Shown here piece by piece: positions 6,431-15,275 of a stretch of 64,000 nt of DNA. The notes under the pieces are model-generated. The model searched no databases and was not told where the DNA came from. It saw only the letters and a program-made list of their open reading frames with translations. The stretch covers positions 2,604,001 through 2,668,000 of the forward strand of contig NZ_CP107853.1 of the NCBI RefSeq assembly GCF_036013525.1, written 5' to 3'. The DNA is from Nonomuraea sp. NBC_00507. GTDB lineage: Bacteria > Actinomycetota > Actinomycetes > Streptosporangiales > Streptosporangiaceae. Made by a program: the position numbers and the translations under genes. Numbering within the stretch: the stretch's first letter is position 1; every line of letters starts with the position of its first letter.

Positions 6431-7608
6431 CCTGGCTGCGAGATGTGCTCGTCGATCTGGCCGACGAGTCACCACAGGTGGACCTGGCCGACCGCACGAT
6501 CGCCACGCGCGACCACAGGCGGCGTACCGCGATCTCGCTCCTCGCGGCGGCCATGGTCGTGGTCACCGCGCTTGGCGGGACGCTCGCCGTGCGGTTGCTG
6601 CCGCAGGCGCCCACCCCGGCCACCTCCGGCAAGGATGACCTGCCCGCGCGTGGGGTGGGGCCGCTGAGCCACGCGTACAAGTCCTTCTGCAAGCCTGTCA
6701 GCGGGAAGGCTCCATCACACTGCCAGGACGGGGGCTGGCGAGTGGTCACCCGCAGCGGCAGGACCTACCACGTGCCGGAGGCGCTGCCGAGCCTCAGCCT
6801 GCAAGACAGCCCGCTGGCTATCAGCCGGGACGGCCGCAAGATCGCTTACTACAGCGCGAAGGAAGGCACCTTCCAGGTTCGCGATCTGGCCTCGGGCGCG
6901 AAGACCACGGCGCCGATGAAGCTGCCCCCGAAGAAGTGGCTGTACAGCATCACGCGGCTGATGTTGTCGGACGACGGGCGGTACCTGGCCTTCAGCAAGG
7001 TCCCCGATCTCAAGGATCCCGCGCTGCTCTTCGACATGCACGACAGAGTCGTCCGCGAACTTCCAGCCCGCTGGGTCCCCATCGGCCTGTCACCGGATGG
7101 AGCCACCATCACCCTCGCGGAGTACTCGCCCAACTCCCAGCTGCGCACGATCTCCAACCTCTGGCCGCCCACTTCACCGGGCAACTCCACGGCGGTCATC
7201 CTGCCGCAGCACTACGCCTTCAGCCCGCTGGCGCCGGACGGCAAGACCGTCGCGGCCGTCGAGGACCACAGCACCGCCGAGAAACCCTGCCAGATGGGCG
7301 ACCTCGTCCTGCTGGACCCGCTCACCGGCAAGAAGCGGAAGACCGTCCCCATCCGTGGCCTGTCGGCTGACGTCAGTACGATCTACCTGCGTACGTGGCG
7401 CAGCGCCGACGAGGTTACGGCCCTGACGACGTCCGTCCGCTGCAGACCGTCATCCGAGGTGCCGGACGACGAGACGGCGCCGCCGCCCTACCGGACCTTC
7501 ACTGCCTACGCGGTGAACGTCAGGACCGGCGAGGCCAGGAAACTGACCACGTTCAGGGCGCAGGACATCTTCGGTATCGCCATGCCCGGTCCTCCCGGGG
7601 CGATATGA
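6427..7608 (+). CDS. membrane-anchored beta-propeller-like partner of the ECF sigma factor
   Basis: 393 residues. A short cytosolic N-terminus (about 40 residues, acidic DVLVDLADESPQVDLADRT) precedes one membrane helix (AISLLAAAMVVVTALGG) and a large outside domain with repeated strands of WD40/TolB type (LAISRDGRKIAYYS, LMLSDDGRYLAFSK, IGLSPDGATITLAEY, FSPLAPDGKTVAAVED). This layout is common for genes coupled to SigE-family sigma factors and fits an anti-sigma or signal-sensing role; no zinc-binding ZAS motif is visible. The overlap with the sigma gene implies coordinated synthesis. Confidence 0.7.
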   Translation: MTWLRDVLVDLADESPQVDLADRTIATRDHRRRTAISLLAAAMVVVTALGGTLAVRLLPQAPTPATSGKDDLPARGVGPLSHAYKSFCKPVSGKAPSHCQDGGWRVVTRSGRTYHVPEALPSLSLQDSPLAISRDGRKIAYYSAKEGTFQVRDLASGAKTTAPMKLPPKKWLYSITRLMLSDDGRYLAFSKVPDLKDPALLFDMHDRVVRELPARWVPIGLSPDGATITLAEYSPNSQLRTISNLWPPTSPGNSTAVILPQHYAFSPLAPDGKTVAAVEDHSTAEKPCQMGDLVLLDPLTGKKRKTVPIRGLSADVSTIYLRTWRSADEVTALTTSVRCRPSSEVPDDETAPPPYRTFTAYAVNVRTGEARKLTTFRAQDIFGIAMPGPPGAI

Positions 7609-8107
7609 CCACGACTTTCCTGTTTCACAGCAGGGGTCGTTGCACGATGCCGGCGATGACCGCTGGATGCCCGAGTTCGGCCTGGCCGTCGTGGTGACTA
7701 CGCGGCGCGTGACCAGCAGCGGGATCATGAAGGGCATCACGGTGCCATGACGAGGGACGGTGTCATGACGTGGGAACACGCACGAAGACGCGGCTCGCCG
7801 ACGGCACCGGCTACCACGACAAGGCCACCTCGGACCCTCAACGAGAACGGCAGCGCATGGACCGATGCGCCGCCGGAGAGCAGGCACCGTCACGGTGGAG
7901 CTCATCTTCAACCGCACCCCAACGCCGGGCACGGTGGTCAGCGTCCGGTCGATGGACGGTAGTGCAGCGAACCATCCGCGGTGAACGCCCGGTCGGCGAT
8001 CATCAACGTAGGCAGCGCGACATCCCTGCCCACCGGCCCGGATACGCCAGGCAAGGCCATAAACTCCCCTGACATTCGAACCGCGACTGCACTTCCGGGA
8101 TGCTCTT
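7609..8107. other. gene-free stretch, decayed coding traces
   Basis: No intact gene. On the minus strand around 7938-8030 a short frame reads VALPTLMIADRAFTADGSLH, which resembles the middle of CotA-type multicopper oxidases, and other short frames nearby look like coding debris. The traces are too short to name with confidence. The promoter of the two-component operon should lie in the last 100 bases. Confidence 0.3.
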
Positions 8108-8782
8108 GTGCGCGTACTGCTGGTGGAAGACGACGAGCCGATCGCTGAATCGCTGCGCCGCGGCTTGACGCGGTACGGGTTCGAGGTGGTCTGGGTCACG
8201 ACCGGAGCGGCGGCGCTGCAGGCTGAGCCCGCCGATCTGGTCCTGCTGGACCTCGGGCTGCCCGACACGGACGGCCTGGACGTGTGCCGTGCGCTGAGAG
8301 CCCGGGGCGAGGTGCCGATCATTGTGATCAGCGCGCGCAGCGACGAGACCGACCGCGTGGTCGGGCTGGAGATCGGCGCCGACGACTACGTGTCCAAGCC
8401 GTTCGGGGTACGCGAGGTGATCGCCCGCATCAGGGCGGTGATGCGGCGGGTGAAGCCGCCGCAGGAGAAGGTGGAAGTCGCGCCTGACCGCTACGGCCGG
8501 CTGAGCGTCGACCGCAGAGCCGCCCGCGCGTACGTCGACGGCGAGGAGGTGCCGCTCACCCCCAAGGAGTACGAGCTGCTGGCCTTCCTGACCGAGGAGC
8601 CAGGGGCGCTGATGACCCGCGAGCAGATCATGGAAGCGGTGTGGGACGCCAACTGGTTCGGCCCCACCAAGACCCTCGACGTGCACGTCGCGGCGCTGCG
8701 CCGCAAGTTCGCCGGCGTGCTCGCCATCGAGACGGTGCGGGGTGTCGGCTTCCGGCTCGTCGTCGGCCCCGGATCACCATGA
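8108..8782 (+). CDS. OmpR/PhoB-type response regulator
   Basis: 224 residues. Receiver domain at 1-115: acidic pocket VEDDEP, phospho-acceptor Asp in LVLLDLGLPD, switch residues in VISARS and Lys in YVSKPFG. A Trans_reg_C winged helix follows at about 130-222 (PLTPKEYELLAFL, then RRKFAGVLAIETVRGVGFRL). It would be phosphorylated by the histidine kinase whose start codon overlaps its stop by ATGA. Targets unknown; no transporter is adjacent. Confidence 0.93.
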   Translation: MRVLLVEDDEPIAESLRRGLTRYGFEVVWVTTGAAALQAEPADLVLLDLGLPDTDGLDVCRALRARGEVPIIVISARSDETDRVVGLEIGADDYVSKPFGVREVIARIRAVMRRVKPPQEKVEVAPDRYGRLSVDRRAARAYVDGEEVPLTPKEYELLAFLTEEPGALMTREQIMEAVWDANWFGPTKTLDVHVAALRRKFAGVLAIETVRGVGFRLVVGPGSP

Positions 8783-10137
8783 ACCGGCAGCTGATCGTCA
8801 GCTATGTGCTGCTGGTCGCCGTCGCGCTCGCGGCCTTCACCGTTCCCGTCGCCTTCACGCTGACCACGCAACTGCGCGAGGACATCGAGCTGGGCGTCCG
8901 CCGCGAGGCCACCACGATGGCGTTGCTGCTGGCCAATGACGACGCACCCGCCCGGCAGGCCCTGGCTCGCATGGTGGAGGCGTACGGGCAGGAGACACCC
9001 GGCAGGGTCGAGGTGATCTCCTTCCGCCGGGGCGCGGTGCCGTCGCTGCCCGCGCCCGCGGCTGCCGGCGACGCGGACTTCACCCGCGCGCTCCAGGGAG
9101 CCGTCACCGTCCGCTGGGACTCCTCGCTCTATGTCACGGTGCCGGCGCGGGCCGCCGACCGGCGGATCGTCGGCGCGGTACGGATCGTCTACCCACCCGG
9201 CGAGCTCAACGACCGGTTGTGGCAGGTCTGGGGCTTCCGCGCCGTCCTGGCCGCCGCCGTGGTGGCGGTGGCGGCGGTGCTCGGGACGCTCACCGCGCGG
9301 CGGCTCACCCGGCCGCTGCGCGAGCTGCACGAGATGGCCAGCAAGTTCGGCGACGGCGACCTCACCGCCCGCTCCCCGGTCACGGGCCCGGCCGAGACGC
9401 AGACCCTCGCCAGGACCCTGAACTCCGGCGCTGAACGGCTGGAGACCCTGATCAACGCCCAGCGGGTCTTCGTCGCCGACGCCTCGCACCAGCTGCGCAC
9501 GCCGCTCACCGCGCTCCGGCTGTCCTTGGACAACATCGCCGACGGCGTCGACGACGAGTACGTACGGGAGGACGTGGAACAGGCGACCGCCGAGGTCGTC
9601 CGCATGAGCCGCCTGGTCAACGGCCTGCTGGTGCTGGCCAGGGCCGAGAGCGAGGCCACCGCCGCCGAGCCGCTGCCGCTTGCTGAGATCGTCGAGCAGC
9701 GCCTCGGCGTCTGGCGCGTGGCGGGTGAAGAGCGGGGCGTGCGCTTCACGATCGCGTGGCCGCCCGATCCCCGCCCTCTCGTCATGGCCAGCCCCGGCCA
9801 TCTCGACCAGGTCCTGGACAACGTCCTGTCCAACGCCCTGGAGGTCTCTCCGGACGGCGGCACGATCGCCGTGCGGGTGGAGCCGCGCGGCGACGAAGTC
9901 GTGCTCGACGTTTCTGACGAAGGGCCCGGCATGCCGCCGGCTGAGAAGGCCCGGGCCTTCGACCGGTTCTGGCGTGGCCGGGGACTCACCGGACGGGCCG
10001 GCTCCGGCCTGGGCCTGGCCATCGTCAAGCAACTGGTGACCGACGACGGTGGGAGCGTCGCCTTGCGCGACGCTCCCGGCGGCGGGCTGTGTGTGCGGAT
10101 CAGCCTTCGGGCGGCAGCACCGAGGAGTGGTGGTTGA
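8779..10137 (+). CDS. sensor histidine kinase
   Basis: 452 residues, translated from ATG 8779 coupled to the regulator gene. Two membrane helices (residues about 7-28 and 153-175, FRAVLAAAVVAVAAVLGTLTA) enclose an extracellular sensor of about 120 residues. HAMP follows, then the HisKA box DASHQLRTPLTALRL with the phospho-His, and a HATPase_c with N box (DNVLSNALE), G1 (DVSDEGPGMP) and G2 (GSGLGLAIVK). All catalytic boxes are intact. Its 3' end overlaps the convergent gene at 10100 by 38 bases. Confidence 0.93.
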   Translation: MNRQLIVSYVLLVAVALAAFTVPVAFTLTTQLREDIELGVRREATTMALLLANDDAPARQALARMVEAYGQETPGRVEVISFRRGAVPSLPAPAAAGDADFTRALQGAVTVRWDSSLYVTVPARAADRRIVGAVRIVYPPGELNDRLWQVWGFRAVLAAAVVAVAAVLGTLTARRLTRPLRELHEMASKFGDGDLTARSPVTGPAETQTLARTLNSGAERLETLINAQRVFVADASHQLRTPLTALRLSLDNIADGVDDEYVREDVEQATAEVVRMSRLVNGLLVLARAESEATAAEPLPLAEIVEQRLGVWRVAGEERGVRFTIAWPPDPRPLVMASPGHLDQVLDNVLSNALEVSPDGGTIAVRVEPRGDEVVLDVSDEGPGMPPAEKARAFDRFWRGRGLTGRAGSGLGLAIVKQLVTDDGGSVALRDAPGGGLCVRISLRAAAPRSGG

Positions 10138-10630
10138 CGATCAGCCACTGGCCGCCGCGCTTCTCGTACAGGTACGTGTAGCGTGCGTCGACCGACTGCT
10201 TCTTGCCGTCCTTTCCGGTGAGGGTGAAACGGTACAGGCCGGTGTCGATCGCGGTGTTGGCGTCCAGGACCTTGACGATGGTACGGATCTTCTTGCCCGT
10301 CGGCTTCTTCTGCAGGAAGTGCTCGAAGTAGTCCACGATCTGCGCGCGGTTGGTGCGGATCTTGGGCGAGGCGGTGGGGAGAAGGACAGCGCCGGGCGCG
10401 TACAGGTCGGCGACCTTTCGGGGGTCGCCGCTGGTCAGGGCGGCGTTCCAGGTGATGAAGAGTGCCGCGATCTGCGCCTTGGACGGCTTGGCCGCGGCGG
10501 CTGGCTGGGCCGGCCTGGCTGCGGCGGGCGCCGCGTGGGTCTGGGCCGTCGCCTGGCCGCCGCCCGTGGCCGTGACGAGAAGAACGGCTCCTGCGGCGAA
10601 GGCTGCACAGGCAGAAACTCGAAGATTCAT
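10100..10630 (-). CDS. secreted NTF2-fold protein (SgcJ/EcaC or CaMKII-AD-like)
   Basis: 176 residues from the ATG at 10630, which is best spaced from GGGAG. A signal peptide (MNLRVSACAAFAAGAVLLV) and an Ala/Pro-rich linker precede a domain of about 130 residues: LFITWNAALTSGDPRKVADL, YAPGAVLLPT, RAQIVDYFEHFL, NTAIDTGLYRFTL and WLIVNHHSSVLP. This pattern matches the calcium/calmodulin-kinase II association-domain/DUF4440 branch of the NTF2 fold. It probably binds a small ligand outside the cell. It converges on, and overlaps, the histidine kinase gene. Confidence 0.75.
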   Translation of the reverse strand: MNLRVSACAAFAAGAVLLVTATGGGQATAQTHAAPAAARPAQPAAAAKPSKAQIAALFITWNAALTSGDPRKVADLYAPGAVLLPTASPKIRTNRAQIVDYFEHFLQKKPTGKKIRTIVKVLDANTAIDTGLYRFTLTGKDGKKQSVDARYTYLYEKRGGQWLIVNHHSSVLPPEG

Positions 10631-11004
10631 CATGATCTCCCATGCTCTGGTGCGAATTGGGGGAATGTTCGCAACCACCATGGCGAGCAGCGGGATAAGA
10701 CCAGTCCAGCGCCAAGGGTGCGTAAGGGAAGCGCCTGGACAAATCACTCAGAGTTACGGAGGCGGGTCGCCGCCTGTATCCGGGACAGGTGGAACCGCTG
10801 CTTTCCTCTCCTCCGAGCTGGCGAGGGGCATCGTCGTCTCCACGCATCGGGCGCTTCACGTGCCGTGATCGCCGGTCAGCCATCTGGAGCGGGCTGACCG
10901 GCGACGATCCCGGGAGTAGCGATCTTGCTGGGCGCAGCAGCCCCGTACGACGCTGCCCTCGTAAACGCGCGGATCGGCATGAGGAGGTGGTCTCGCCGTT
11001 CGGC
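10631..11004. other. intergenic stretch with a dispersed repeat
   Basis: No supported gene. It holds the promoter of the secreted NTF2-fold gene on its left side and the 61-bp hairpin repeat at 10870-10930. Confidence 0.4.
10870..10930 (+). repeat. dispersed 60-bp hairpin repeat, copy 1
   Basis: CGCCGGTCAGCC pairs perfectly with GGCTGACCGGCG over a 10-11 base loop, followed by the tail CGATCCCGGGAGTAGCGATC and TTGCTG. The same element occurs at 28211-28270 with about 90% identity; the stem change there is a G-U-compatible one and the tail is identical. It lies downstream of the convergent ricin-like gene's end. Confidence 0.6.
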
Positions 11005-11532
11005 TCAGATCACGTAAATGGCGTATTCGTCCAGCTCATCCGCGCAATTCCCAACGATGGAATTGCCTGTCGTGTAAGTGCGAAGACAGTTTCCAGGGGT
11101 GCCCTGATAATAGGTCCGAATGTAATGCAGATTCGCGCCGGTGACGGATCCCGTTCGCTGCAGGAGCCACCGCTGGTTGGCCGTCCCCAGGCAGGTGTAG
11201 AGGTAGACGATGTTGCTCGTGGACGTGTCGAGGGACTTGTCCAGGCACAGGTTCGACCCATACAGCTTGAAGGTGACGACCCACGCGCCCTGGTGCGTAG
11301 AGACGACGTTCATCTCCCATAACTGCTCCGAGCCGAGCAGCTGGTTCACCGGATCCCGGGTTTCGGCGAAGCCAAGCACTCCGAGGTGCCGGGTGGGGGA
11401 GTGCTTCTGCTTGATGTAGACGATCCTGGGCGCCATGAGACCGGACGATGCCGAGGCTGGCACGACGACCGTCGCCGTCGCGAGGAGAAGGCTTGCTGCG
11501 ATGACCGCCAAACGGCGCAGCAATCGAGGCAT
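11005..11532 (-). CDS. secreted ricin-B-lectin-like protein
   Basis: 175 residues from ATG 11532 (MPRLLRRLAVIAASLLL), a clear Sec signal with cleavage near PASA-SS. The mature part looks like a single beta-trefoil: repeated strands with Cys and QxW-type ends, e.g. NLCLDKSLDTSTSN, LYTCLGTANQRWLL and NCLRTYTTGNSIVGNC. Such domains bind carbohydrate. It is shorter than a full three-lobe trefoil plus catalytic domain, so it is a stand-alone lectin-like protein. A start further upstream at 11568 lacks a good ribosome site. Confidence 0.65.
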   Translation of the reverse strand: MPRLLRRLAVIAASLLLATATVVVPASASSGLMAPRIVYIKQKHSPTRHLGVLGFAETRDPVNQLLGSEQLWEMNVVSTHQGAWVVTFKLYGSNLCLDKSLDTSTSNIVYLYTCLGTANQRWLLQRTGSVTGANLHYIRTYYQGTPGNCLRTYTTGNSIVGNCADELDEYAIYVI

Positions 11533-12027
11533 GAGCACGCACCTTTCCACCGAAGGAGGGACCCACATTCTCGTCTATGCAATTGACAAGCGAGATTTCC
11601 CGAAACGTGCCGCGATCAGTCGATGGCTTATGTGGCCTCCGCACCCGATGGGTGGCCAAGCGCGCCCCGAGGCTGGCTCATGTTTCCCTTCTGCCAAACC
11701 CGCGACTACGAGGCCCTGTCACCCCGCTCCGCATGACGCATTACCTGAACGCGGGATCGGAAAGGACTAAACGCCCATTTGGGTACGGACCGACTTTCTC
11801 GGCCTTTTCCTCTATCTGAATAAGTTCCGACAACTTCACTGCCCCCGGTAGCCTTGCAGGATTCTTTGACTCCGGTGGAGAGTCGTCGTGGGCACCGATG
11901 CTCGCCATGCCAATCAACGCGCGCTCGGGCTGATCTTCGACCTCTTCCTGGCCGGACGAAGTACCCGATCCATGGTGTGACCACCCCAGGACCGAAGCAG
12001 GTCCTCCACCCCCCAGGAGGTAGAGCC
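11533..12027. other. intergenic stretch with a regulator remnant
   Basis: No intact gene. The piece 11888-11980 (see below) resembles the start of a ROK regulator, and AGGAGG at 12015-12020 is the ribosome site of the solute-binding protein. Nothing else is recognisable. Confidence 0.4.
11888..11980 (+). pseudogene. truncated ROK-family regulator N-terminus
   Basis: A GTG-started frame gives VGTDARHANQRALGLIFDLF LAGRSTRS before a stop. ROK repressors of sugar operons begin with this HTH pattern (NRRLVLxLxRxxGPxSR). Only the first helix is left. It sits directly upstream of a sugar-binding protein gene, where a ROK gene would be expected. Confidence 0.35.
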
Positions 12028-13302
12028 GTGGGCTCTGGCAAGAAGATGTGGACGGTAGCGTTGCTGGCCACTGCTGTGCTGGTGATCACTGCGGCCTGCG
12101 GCGGCGAAGGCGCCGACGGCAAGATCAAGCTACGCTTCTCCTACTGGGGCACTGACGCTCGGCAGAAGATGACTGAAGAGGCGATCAAGAGGTTCGAGGC
12201 GAAGAACCCGGACATCGACGTCGTGGGAGAGTTCTCCGGCTTCGGCGGCTACTACGAGACGCTGGCTACGAAGGTCGCGGGCGAGAATACGCCTGACGTC
12301 ATCACGATCGAGATCCGCGGCCTGCGGGAGTACGCCGAGCGCGGCACGCTCGCCGACCTCTCCAGCAGGGTCAACACTGCCGACATCGACGGCAAGGTCC
12401 TGGCCACCGGCGTGATCGACGGCAAGCAGGTCGCCATCCCCACCGGGGTCAACGCCTGGTCCCTGGTCGTGGACCCGAAGGCGATCGAGAACGCGGGGCA
12501 GAAACTACTCGACGACACCACGTGGACCTGGGAAGAATACATCGACTTGGCGGCGAAGATCACCGCAGGGTCCGGCGGCAAGGTCTACGGCACGCAGCAG
12601 GCTTTCAACCCGGCCTTCCTGCAGATCTTCGCCGCTCAGCGGGGCGAGCGCTTCTATGACGGCAACAAGATCGGTGTCTCGCCCAATACGCTCAAGGCAT
12701 GGTGGGCGATCCACAGGAAGCTGGCCAAGACCAAGGGTTCTCCTGACATCCCCAAGAGCATTGAGCTCGGTGCCCAGAACGCGGACCGGTCGCTGTTCGC
12801 TACCGGAAACGGCGCGATGGGGATGTGGTGGAGCAACGAGCTCGGCGCGATTAGCAAGGCGTCGGGCGGCAAGGAAATGGAGCTGCTGCGGATGCCGAAG
12901 GTACAGGGCGCCTCCGCCGGCGGCATGTTCCTGCAGCCCGCGATGTTCTACACCGCCTCGGCGAAGTCCGAGCACGCGGCCGAGGCCGCCAAGTTCATCG
13001 ACTTCATGATCAACGACCCGGAGGCGGGCCGGATCATCCTCAGTGACCGCGGCCTTCCGGCCAGCTCCAAGGTACTGGCGGCGGTCCAGGACAAGCTTTC
13101 GGAGACTGACAGGAAGACGCTGGCCTTCCTCGACGAGATCAAGGGCGAGCTCACGGATCCGCCTGCCGCCCCGCCGAAGCTCGCAAGCGCCATGGAGGGC
13201 ATCCTCAAGCGGTATACGGATGAGGTGTTGTTCGGCCGGATGACCCCTGACGACGCCGCACGGAAGTTCATCACGGAGGCCAACGCCTCCATCGCAGGCT
13301 GA
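12028..13302 (+). CDS. sugar ABC transporter substrate-binding lipoprotein (orphan)
   Basis: 424 residues from GTG 12028, set by AGGAGG 7 bases upstream. The signal peptide ends in a lipobox-like ITAAC near residue 20, so the mature protein is lipid-anchored outside. The body is a family 1 solute-binding fold: LRFSYWGTDARQKMTEEAI, FGGYYETLATKVAGENTPDV, ADRSLFATGNGAMGMWWSNE and the C-terminal hinge helix AAKFIDFMINDPEAG. It would capture oligosaccharides, but no permease or ATPase genes follow. It is surrounded by remnants of a sugar locus. Confidence 0.88.
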   Translation: MGSGKKMWTVALLATAVLVITAACGGEGADGKIKLRFSYWGTDARQKMTEEAIKRFEAKNPDIDVVGEFSGFGGYYETLATKVAGENTPDVITIEIRGLREYAERGTLADLSSRVNTADIDGKVLATGVIDGKQVAIPTGVNAWSLVVDPKAIENAGQKLLDDTTWTWEEYIDLAAKITAGSGGKVYGTQQAFNPAFLQIFAAQRGERFYDGNKIGVSPNTLKAWWAIHRKLAKTKGSPDIPKSIELGAQNADRSLFATGNGAMGMWWSNELGAISKASGGKEMELLRMPKVQGASAGGMFLQPAMFYTASAKSEHAAEAAKFIDFMINDPEAGRIILSDRGLPASSKVLAAVQDKLSETDRKTLAFLDEIKGELTDPPAAPPKLASAMEGILKRYTDEVLFGRMTPDDAARKFITEANASIAG

Positions 13303-13405
13303 TGCCTGCCAGACACCGGCCGCAATAGCGCTTACGACAAGGTGGCTGGGCCAGGGAAACGCACGCCTGCGCACCTGTACAAGAGGCTCGTCACAGGCGG
13401 CGGTT

Positions 13406-13546
13406 CAAGGGCTTGCCGATGTAACACTGGTCTGGACCGGCCACGGTGGCAGCTTCGTAACCGCCACCCCCGGTACGACGCGGGCTGTAGAAGTGCCTGT
13501 CGACGGTGCGGGATGCGTGTCGTTCGCCAGGGCGAACTTAGCTTGA
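13406..13546 (+). pseudogene. C-terminal fragment of a glycosidase-like beta-sandwich
   Basis: In frame to a stop at 13544: QGLADVTLVWTGHGGSFVTA TPGTTRAVEVPVDGAG and so on. The pattern of alternating strands and final VDGAGCVSF resembles the terminal beta-domain of family 2/39-like glycoside hydrolases. No start and no catalytic part remain. It lies just after the sugar-binding protein. Confidence 0.35.
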
Positions 13547-13570
13547 CCGAGACTGTGCTCTCGCCGTCAA

Positions 13571-14323
13571 TCAGGCGGACTCGCAGATGCAGAGTTGAAG
13601 CGGCGTGTCCACGGCAAATGGCCGGCCGGACCAGTCGCCGAAGCGCTCGACGAGCCGAAGGCCTCCGAGCGAGACGAGCAGCGGCAGCTCCTGCGGGAAG
13701 ATGCTCCTGATTTCGAGCGGTGCGACGACGAAGTCGGGCTCGGAGTCAGTCGAGAGGTGCCACGTCCCGCGTGTAACTTGCGCGGGCGCATCGTAGATCT
13801 CAGCGACATCGACGCTAACGTTGCCACGGTCAGGATCCATGAACGACAACGACTCCCGGGTGCGACGCACGCCATCGGCTTCGGCAAGGAGGCGCACGCT
13901 CGGGTTGAATACATCGAAGACGAACCGTGCTCCAGGTGCCAGATGTCTTCGAACCGACCGGAAGCAACTCACCAGATCCTCAGCCTCATGCAGATGCAGC
14001 AGGGAGTTGGCTGTGATGAACACGAAGTCGAATGTGCGGCCCAGATCGAAGGCCCGCATGTCGCCCTGCACCCATTCCACCGCCACACCGCGCTCGTCCG
14101 CCTTGCGCTGAGCCTCGGCCAGCATGTCTGACGAGAAGTCCAGGCCGACGCACGGATGCCCGTCGGACGCGATGGGGATCAGCTTGTGCCCGGTGCCGCA
14201 CCCGAGTTCCAATACGCGCCCGCCTTGCCGATTGGCCTCGGCCCGGTAGAAGTCGACTGCGGGCCCGCCGCCCGGGAACATCAGGTCGTACAGCCTCGCG
14301 TGGGAGTAGAACGCTTCACTCAT
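13571..14323 (-). CDS. class I SAM-dependent methyltransferase
   Basis: 250 residues. Motif I VLELGCGTGHKLIPI at about residue 37, acidic residue after beta-2 in GLDFSSDML, motif II region QGDMRAFDLGRTFDFVF, then NSLLHLHEAEDL. The C-terminal third is beta-rich, as in small-molecule methyltransferases of the Methyltransf_25 type. N-terminal YSHARLYDLMFPGGGP is typical of this group. Target unknown. ATG with no strong ribosome site; single gene. Confidence 0.85.
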   Translation of the reverse strand: MSEAFYSHARLYDLMFPGGGPAVDFYRAEANRQGGRVLELGCGTGHKLIPIASDGHPCVGLDFSSDMLAEAQRKADERGVAVEWVQGDMRAFDLGRTFDFVFITANSLLHLHEAEDLVSCFRSVRRHLAPGARFVFDVFNPSVRLLAEADGVRRTRESLSFMDPDRGNVSVDVAEIYDAPAQVTRGTWHLSTDSEPDFVVAPLEIRSIFPQELPLLVSLGGLRLVERFGDWSGRPFAVDTPLQLCICESA

Positions 14324-14728
14324 GAAGCGCCTGTTCCTTTCCGACTCATCCGCAGTTGGCCGTGGTGGCCTGCTGATTCAAGCGTGTGCGCCACAGCCGC
14401 GACAACAGCTTTATCGCCATCCGCGCCAACCTCCGTTTCGCCGCGGTGATGACCCGTCACACCAAGATCAAAAGCTAACAGATCCTGGAGCTCCTCCATC
14501 TGGCTGGGAGCGTCCAGCACGAGTGCGAACTGGTTCATGGCGGGGTGGACCAGCGACGAGCCGCCGCCGAGGTCCGGATCGGCGGCGACCGCCTCGGCGA
14601 GACCGGGTCATCGCAGGGCTGGAAGGAGGTGCGCCGCAAAGCACATCACCCGAGTTCAGCTGAAGCTGAACTCGGGTGATCGTGAGTTATGCCCAGATTG
14701 TCCAGAAGTCTCCGACTTGACGGGTCAA
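14324..14728. other. intergenic stretch, possible coding debris
   Basis: No supported gene. A plus-strand frame near 14385-14440 reads RDNSFIAIRANLRFAAVMTR before a stop, which could be transposase debris, but it is too short to assign. The right part holds a strong palindrome (14645-14680). Confidence 0.3.
14645..14680. terminator. strong palindromic hairpin
   Basis: ATCACCCGAGTTCAGCT and AGCTGAACTCGGGTGAT form a perfect 17-bp stem around two bases. It lies 49 bases beyond the stop of the leftward gene at 14729 and probably ends its transcript. No T-run is present, as is common in actinomycetes. Confidence 0.6.
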
Positions 14729-15178
14729 TCAGTGATGCTCGTCCGCGGATCTGCAGGTCATGATCGCGTCCAGGGCCATGCCCCCGGTCAGCACGCCTTC
14801 TACATACCCACATCCTGCGACGTAGCTACCTCGATAGGCGATCGCGGCAAAGACCGCTCCGGAGAACAACTGCCTGCCGGTGGGATTGGAAATCCGTGGT
14901 TGGACGCTACACCTGGTGGTGTTTTCACAGCTCTTCGTCTGGCGCTTGGTAGTCATCGGGATGCTGTGGCGGTTGACGTCTGCCGAGACGATGATGGTGT
15001 CCTGGACCCGGTCGCACACGACAACGTACGAGGCGACGACGGCAGAGCCGCTCGTGTAGATGCTGGAGACGTTTCCGCGGCAGTTGTCGCGGTTGGCGGC
15101 CTGTGCCGGCAGCGCTCCGACGAGCATGGATCCCGTGGCGACCGTCGCCACGAGGGCGACCCTCATGTATTTGTTCAT
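14729..15178 (-). CDS. small secreted protein of unknown function
   Basis: 149 residues. Sec signal MRVALVATVATGSMLVGALPAQA with cleavage before ANRD. The mature domain of about 120 residues has six Cys (in RDNCRGN, VVCDRVQ, KSCENTTRCS, GCGYV and TCRSAD) and hydrophobic strands; it might be a disulfide-stabilised extracellular protein. No family recognised. First of three leftward genes for small secreted proteins between 14.7 and 16.2 kb that share no obvious similarity. Confidence 0.7.
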   Translation of the reverse strand: MNKYMRVALVATVATGSMLVGALPAQAANRDNCRGNVSSIYTSGSAVVASYVVVCDRVQDTIIVSADVNRHSIPMTTKRQTKSCENTTRCSVQPRISNPTGRQLFSGAVFAAIAYRGSYVAGCGYVEGVLTGGMALDAIMTCRSADEHH

Positions 15179-15275
15179 GGAAACCCTTTGCGGTCAGGGG
15201 GACGTGCGAGATATCGCCTCTTGGTGGGGCGTGACGAGGACTGCGATCGATGGTGCGGAGGGCTCTGGCTGAGGG

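Noticed and set aside
7938..8032. Multicopper-oxidase-like scrap on the minus strand
   Set aside because: Only about 20 residues resemble CotA-type oxidases; too short to list as a pseudogene.
9189..10883. 564-codon minus-strand open frame across the histidine kinase
   Set aside because: It overlaps the kinase with all catalytic boxes and has no domain features; only the shorter secreted protein at 10100-10630, in another frame, is supported.
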